NCBI GenBank assembly: GCA_964634885.1
Contig: CAZWLN010000081.1
Span: 1-14,577 of the forward strand
Reading direction: 5' to 3'
Length of the DNA: 14,577 nt
Source: DAINRZ01 sp964634885
GTDB taxonomy: Bacteria; Bacteroidota; Ignavibacteria; Kapaibacteriales; UBA2268
Shown: one piece after another, positions 12,601-14,577 of the stretch
Layout of the letters: every line of letters begins with the position of its first letter
Numbering within the stretch: the stretch's first letter is position 1
The notes under the pieces: generated by a model
What the model was told of the DNA's origin: nothing
What the model saw: the letters and a program-made list of their open reading frames with translations, nothing else
The model's database searches: none
Translations under genes and position numbers: made by a program

Positions 12601-13788
12601 CTAATTATTGAAATTTAAGATTTCATCAAAGCCAGCATCAATGGCAGGGACAACTTCACCGTCGTCTTCTTTGTAATATAAGCTCTTCATTTCTGCATTT
12701 TCGTGCCTTGTGTAACGATTTCGGACATGATCCGGTACATATAGCGCCAAACGAGAATCAAAGGTACGCCTCGCTGTATGACAGGTGAATTTTTCCCATT
12801 TAGCGCATTTTAATTCTTTGCGCTTCCCCTTTGTCGTAACTGAATCAAAGAACCCGGCAGCCTGTCCCAGTTCTTTTAAATAATTGTTTGTTTTTTGATT
12901 TGATATTATCGGCAATTTGTTGTCATATTTTTTCAATACAGCTAACGCATGGTTATTCAGGGCCAAATCATAATATTTACCCGGTTTTTTTCTGAAAAAA
13001 TGCCATTTACCCTCATGGACGTCTTCGTATTTAAAAGAAGACGCCTCTTCATAGCTTTGACCGGTGAAAAACATAAAAAGCCAAAAATCCCGGACTCGTC
13101 TAAGGCGCTCGCCTACGACACAGGTTATTAGTTTTCTTAAATCGTCCTTTGTCAGTGCTATATGGGGAACGTCTTCTTTTTTTATATTCTTTACTTCTAT
13201 GCCATTAATATTATTATGATACCTTCTTTTCATAGCCCACCGGAGAAAAGCCTTAATGAATTGGAAATTCTTTCTGATATAGTTATTGCTGAATTCTTTT
13301 GAAATATAATAGTTTTCAAGGTCTTCATAAAAGGCCTCATCAATAGAATCAAATGTTAAATTTGGATTAAACCCCTCTAAATGCTTCCGGATTGTTTTGT
13401 ATTTGGTAATTGTATCAATATTTAATTTATTCGTCCGTATCTCAATGAATTCGTCGTATATATCAAAGAAGTTAGTTCTTTTTGAGCCTCTGAACTCATC
13501 CTTAAGTTGCTGTTTTAGCAGCCCCCACGAGGGACGTATGTTTTCATGCAACTCCATCCGGTCTATCATACCAATAATTTTTCTTTCCATCAATTCTAAT
13601 TTCTCATTAACTTTTTTGTTATCCCTGCCAGTGGCACGGTGTTTATTTTTATCCCAATTACAGGGTGAAATTTTACGGCCCGTGCTTAGTTTGAGGCGGC
13701 CCATTTTGTAGCATACTATGCAGTATATTGTTTTGTCCCCTTTTTGCTTTGCATCTGTGTTTAGTTCAAAGCTTATTCCACGATACAT
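12601..13788 (-). CDS. Tyrosine recombinase (integrase), Bacteroidota type
   Basis: 395 residues. It catalyses site-specific integration into and excision from the tRNA-Ser gene. An N-terminal Arm-DNA-binding region (MYRGISFELN ... LKLSTGRKISPCNWD) is followed by a SAM-like core-binding domain (about 105-190) and the catalytic domain. Visible active-site residues: H337 and R340 in TCHTARRT, H362, and the nucleophile Y371 nine residues later (MKSLYYK). The first Arg, normally TGLR, is replaced: TGQSYEEA has Ser245 there, as known for IntDOT of Bacteroides conjugative transposons. AGGAAAG lies before the ATG. Its promoter (13823-13853) contains two repeats that also occur at the other end of the element, suggesting that integrase represses its own gene. 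Confidence 0.97.
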   Translation of the reverse strand: MYRGISFELNTDAKQKGDKTIYCIVCYKMGRLKLSTGRKISPCNWDKNKHRATGRDNKKVNEKLELMERKIIGMIDRMELHENIRPSWGLLKQQLKDEFRGSKRTNFFDIYDEFIEIRTNKLNIDTITKYKTIRKHLEGFNPNLTFDSIDEAFYEDLENYYISKEFSNNYIRKNFQFIKAFLRWAMKRRYHNNINGIEVKNIKKEDVPHIALTKDDLRKLITCVVGERLRRVRDFWLFMFFTGQSYEEASSFKYEDVHEGKWHFFRKKPGKYYDLALNNHALAVLKKYDNKLPIISNQKTNNYLKELGQAAGFFDSVTTKGKRKELKCAKWEKFTCHTARRTFDSRLALYVPDHVRNRYTRHENAEMKSLYYKEDDGEVVPAIDAGFDEILNFNN

Positions 13789-13822
13789 AAAACACTTTCC
13801 TATAATGAGAAATTAGTTTTAT

Positions 13823-13853
13823 CAAATATACGTTACGTGCTAATTACGTGCAA
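13823..13853 (-). promoter_or_regulatory. Integrase promoter
   Basis: On the minus strand TTG (complement of 13851-13853), 20 bases, TATATTTG (complement of 13823-13830). The spacer carries the two arm-type repeats, so a bound integrase would block RNA polymerase. Confidence 0.75.
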
Positions 13854-13854
13854 G
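13832..13854 (+). other. Right pair of arm-type integrase-binding repeats (putative)
   Basis: GTTACGTGCTAA (13832-13843) and ATTACGTGCAAG (13843-13854) are direct repeats 11 bases apart, the same motif, spacing of about one helical turn and orientation as at 7269-7290. They lie between the -33 and -7 boxes of the integrase promoter. Confidence 0.65.
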
Positions 13855-13885
13855 TTTTTTTTTATTTATATGGGATTTACTATAA

Positions 13886-13900
13886 GGTTTATGGTTTTGA
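13886..13900 (-). repeat. Right copy of 15-bp subterminal inverted repeat
   Basis: GGTTTATGGTTTTGA is the exact reverse complement of 7307-7321. It lies in the non-coding 200 bases between the integrase start and the right attachment site, which otherwise hold only AT-rich sequence with an (AT)n run. Confidence 0.65.
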
Positions 13901-13984
13901 ATTTTCCATTATACCAGTGTTAACGGCAATGAATAATATAGTTATATATATATATTAAAAAATAGTTATAGTGGGGTTACGGAG

Positions 13985-14000
13985 CCTCTTCCTCCGCTAA
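13985..14000 (+). repeat. Right attachment repeat (attR core)
   Basis: CCTCTTCCTCCGCTAA, identical to 7212-7227. This isolated copy of the tRNA-Ser 3' end has no tRNA body in front of it, so it is the displaced chromosomal end of the target site. Confidence 0.92.
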
Positions 14001-14010
14001 TATGGGACTT

Positions 14011-14050
14011 AAGCCCTTGTAAATCAACAGTTTATGAGGGCTTTTTTTTT
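14011..14050 (+). terminator. Displaced native terminator of tRNA-Ser
   Basis: AAGCCCT (14011-14017), two G-U pairs, then TAAA, loop TCAACAG, TTTA and AGGGCTT form a stem of about 13 bp followed by a run of nine T. It starts 11 bases after attR and no gene ends before it, so it fits the original terminator of tRNA-Ser before insertion. Confidence 0.8.
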
Positions 14051-14086
14051 ACAGCGAACAAATAGCAGACAACAAGAATTATCTCT

Positions 14087-14263
14087 CGCAAAGGCGCTAA
14101 GCTCGCAAAGAAAGATTTTGATGAATCATTATAATCATTTCAATCAAAATAAATCACAGTTCAGACTACGGAAAGATTATCTCGCGCAAAGGCGCTAAGC
14201 TCGCAAAGAAAGAATTTGAATATTCATCCTCATCAGGGCAATCACACAAATCACAGTTCAGAC
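14087..14263. repeat. Two-copy direct repeat, period about 98 bp
   Basis: A 29-base unit (CGCAAAGGCGCTAAGCTCGC...) occurs at 14087-14115 and 14185-14213, and a linked 16-base unit (AAATCACAGTTCAGAC) at 14151-14166 and 14248-14263; the spacers have diverged. Short repeats containing 'cgcaaaggcgctaag' are common intergenic sequences in several bacterial phyla. Within it no coding function is seen. Confidence 0.85.
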
Positions 14264-14395
14264 CTCTTCTCTCGGGCGAAGTAAACAGGCCGAGGTCTCT
14301 GTCGTACTTGCGCAAACCATTGCTATCGGCGAGGCGGCTTTCGTGTCCTTCTGCCGGCCGATGTACTTCAGGCGGGCGTCGGAGGTGGCTCATGA
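14264..14395 (-). pseudogene. Frameshifted remnant of an Rhs-family C-terminal core
   Basis: Two frames on the minus strand together give the Rhs core signature. One frame reads SDARLKYIGRQKDTKAAS; after a frame change the other reads NGLRKYDRDLGLFTSPE. Rhs/YD-repeat proteins have KYxGKExD...GxRxYDxxLGRFxSPD before their variable toxin end. Both halves are in the correct order and spacing but in different frames, and the sequence before and after does not continue the family. The open frame at 14166-14393 covers only the second half. It is a decayed fragment without function, lying directly after the 98-bp repeats. Confidence 0.7.
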
Positions 14396-14432
14396 CTTAT
14401 TACTCTGTCTAAGCATGAATTTTAAAAGAATG

Positions 14433-14577
14433 TTAGTGCTCTAATTTTTGGATGTCGGCTTTTGACAATCCGGTAGCTGCAATAATAGTATCGATTGAAA
14501 TATTAAGCGATAGCATCTGCACAGCAACAAGTTCCTTACCTCTTCTTTCACCTCTTTCTTCGCCAATCATGATGCCT
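14433..14577 (-). CDS. C-terminus of Rpn/PD-(D/E)XK nuclease-family protein, 5' part outside window
   Basis: The last 47-48 codons are visible. They show GEERGERRGKELVAVQML followed by SLNISIDTIIAATGLSKADI and QKLEH. A charged G-x-x-x-G-x-x-x-G helix followed by a short 'S-I-x-x-I-x-x-A-T-G-L-S-x-x-x-I' HTH-like end is the typical C-terminus of Rpn recombination-promoting nuclease/putative transposase proteins, which are usually about 280-310 residues. The catalytic domain would lie beyond the window. The gene is on the minus strand, upstream of the Rhs remnant. The call rests only on this tail. Confidence 0.65.
   Translation of the reverse strand, partial: GIMIGEERGERRGKELVAVQMLSLNISIDTIIAATGLSKADIQKLEH

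Larger units (their letters stand above)
7212..14000. mobile_element. 6.8-kb integrative element in the tRNA-Ser gene (satellite- or plasmid-like)
   Basis: It is bounded by the 16-bp direct repeat at 7212-7227 and 13985-14000, with the left copy forming the tRNA 3' end. It contains a tyrosine integrase at the right end, an excisionase-like HTH gene, a primase and ATPase replication pair, three small genes with LEER heptads, a phage-spike-like gene, and a regulatory region with an antisense RNA. There is no relaxase, type IV secretion, restriction or toxin gene and no recognised capsid or terminase gene. The size, tRNA target, AlpA-type regulator and primase fit phage satellites or small integrative plasmids. 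Which of these it is cannot be settled from sequence alone. Confidence 0.92.

Noticed and set aside
13930..13984. AT-dinucleotide run and repeated ATAGTTATA near the right end as an origin
   Set aside because: Short low-complexity sequence with no associated iterons; not enough to support a function.
14087..14263. CRISPR array
   Set aside because: Only two copies, a composite repeat with diverged spacers of unequal character, and no cas gene.
14166..14393. Intact 75-residue protein on the minus strand
   Set aside because: It joins half of a frameshifted Rhs signature to repeat DNA, so it is a remnant and not a gene.

Overview
The window is a chromosomal segment of a member of the Bacteroidota / FCB group, possibly an Ignavibacteria- or Kapabacteria-like lineage (the exact lineage is an inference). 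Three things point there: two secreted proteins with type IX secretion C-terminal sorting domains, promoters of the Bacteroidota type (TTTG, about 19-20 bases, TAnnTTTG) in front of several transcripts, and a tyrosine integrase in which the first catalytic Arg position is Ser, as described for IntDOT.

Layout. 1-2053: two neighbouring T9SS cargo genes with ASH/choice-of-anchor-type beta-sandwich domains, closed by a hairpin terminator that probably serves both strands. 2160-5706: the division genes ftsQ-ftsA-ftsZ on the minus strand. Upstream of ftsQ a consensus promoter (5956-5986) is followed by about 190 bases able to fold into a closed multi-branched RNA, either a structured leader or a separate RNA; no mur gene lies next to ftsQ. 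6210-6995: a short-chain dehydrogenase-like protein lacking the usual Tyr/Lys pair. 7142-7223: tRNA-Ser(UGA) with its own promoter.

7212-14000 is a compact 6.8-kb integrative element inserted in the 3' end of the tRNA-Ser gene. It is bounded by a 16-bp direct repeat, carries a terminator immediately after the tRNA, and has displaced what looks like the original tRNA terminator to 14011-14050, just outside the right end. The integrase is at the right end. Arm-type direct repeats (TTACGTGCAA-like) occur at both ends, the right pair inside the integrase promoter, and a 15-bp inverted repeat lies 85-95 bp inside each end. The main minus-strand operon reads: excisionase-like HTH, small basic protein, AEP-type primase, RepA/DnaB-like ATPase, a (GGTA)n inverted repeat, three small proteins with LEER heptads (two of them tandem paralogues), and a beta-rich protein resembling phage spike/decoration modules. 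Most neighbouring genes in the replication part overlap by a few bases.

The most interesting part is the control region at 11360-12130. Two consensus minus-strand promoters would make a long leader for the replication operon. Facing them on the plus strand is a self-contained unit of promoter, about 67-base two-hairpin RNA and intrinsic terminator, lying antisense to that leader. This resembles countertranscribed-RNA copy control of plasmids. With the phage-like last gene and no relaxase or obvious cargo, the element may be a phage satellite or a minimal integrative plasmid; that is inference.

14001-14577 is chromosomal flank with a two-copy 98-bp-period repeat, a frameshifted Rhs C-terminal remnant, and the C-terminus of an Rpn/PD-(D/E)XK-type nuclease.
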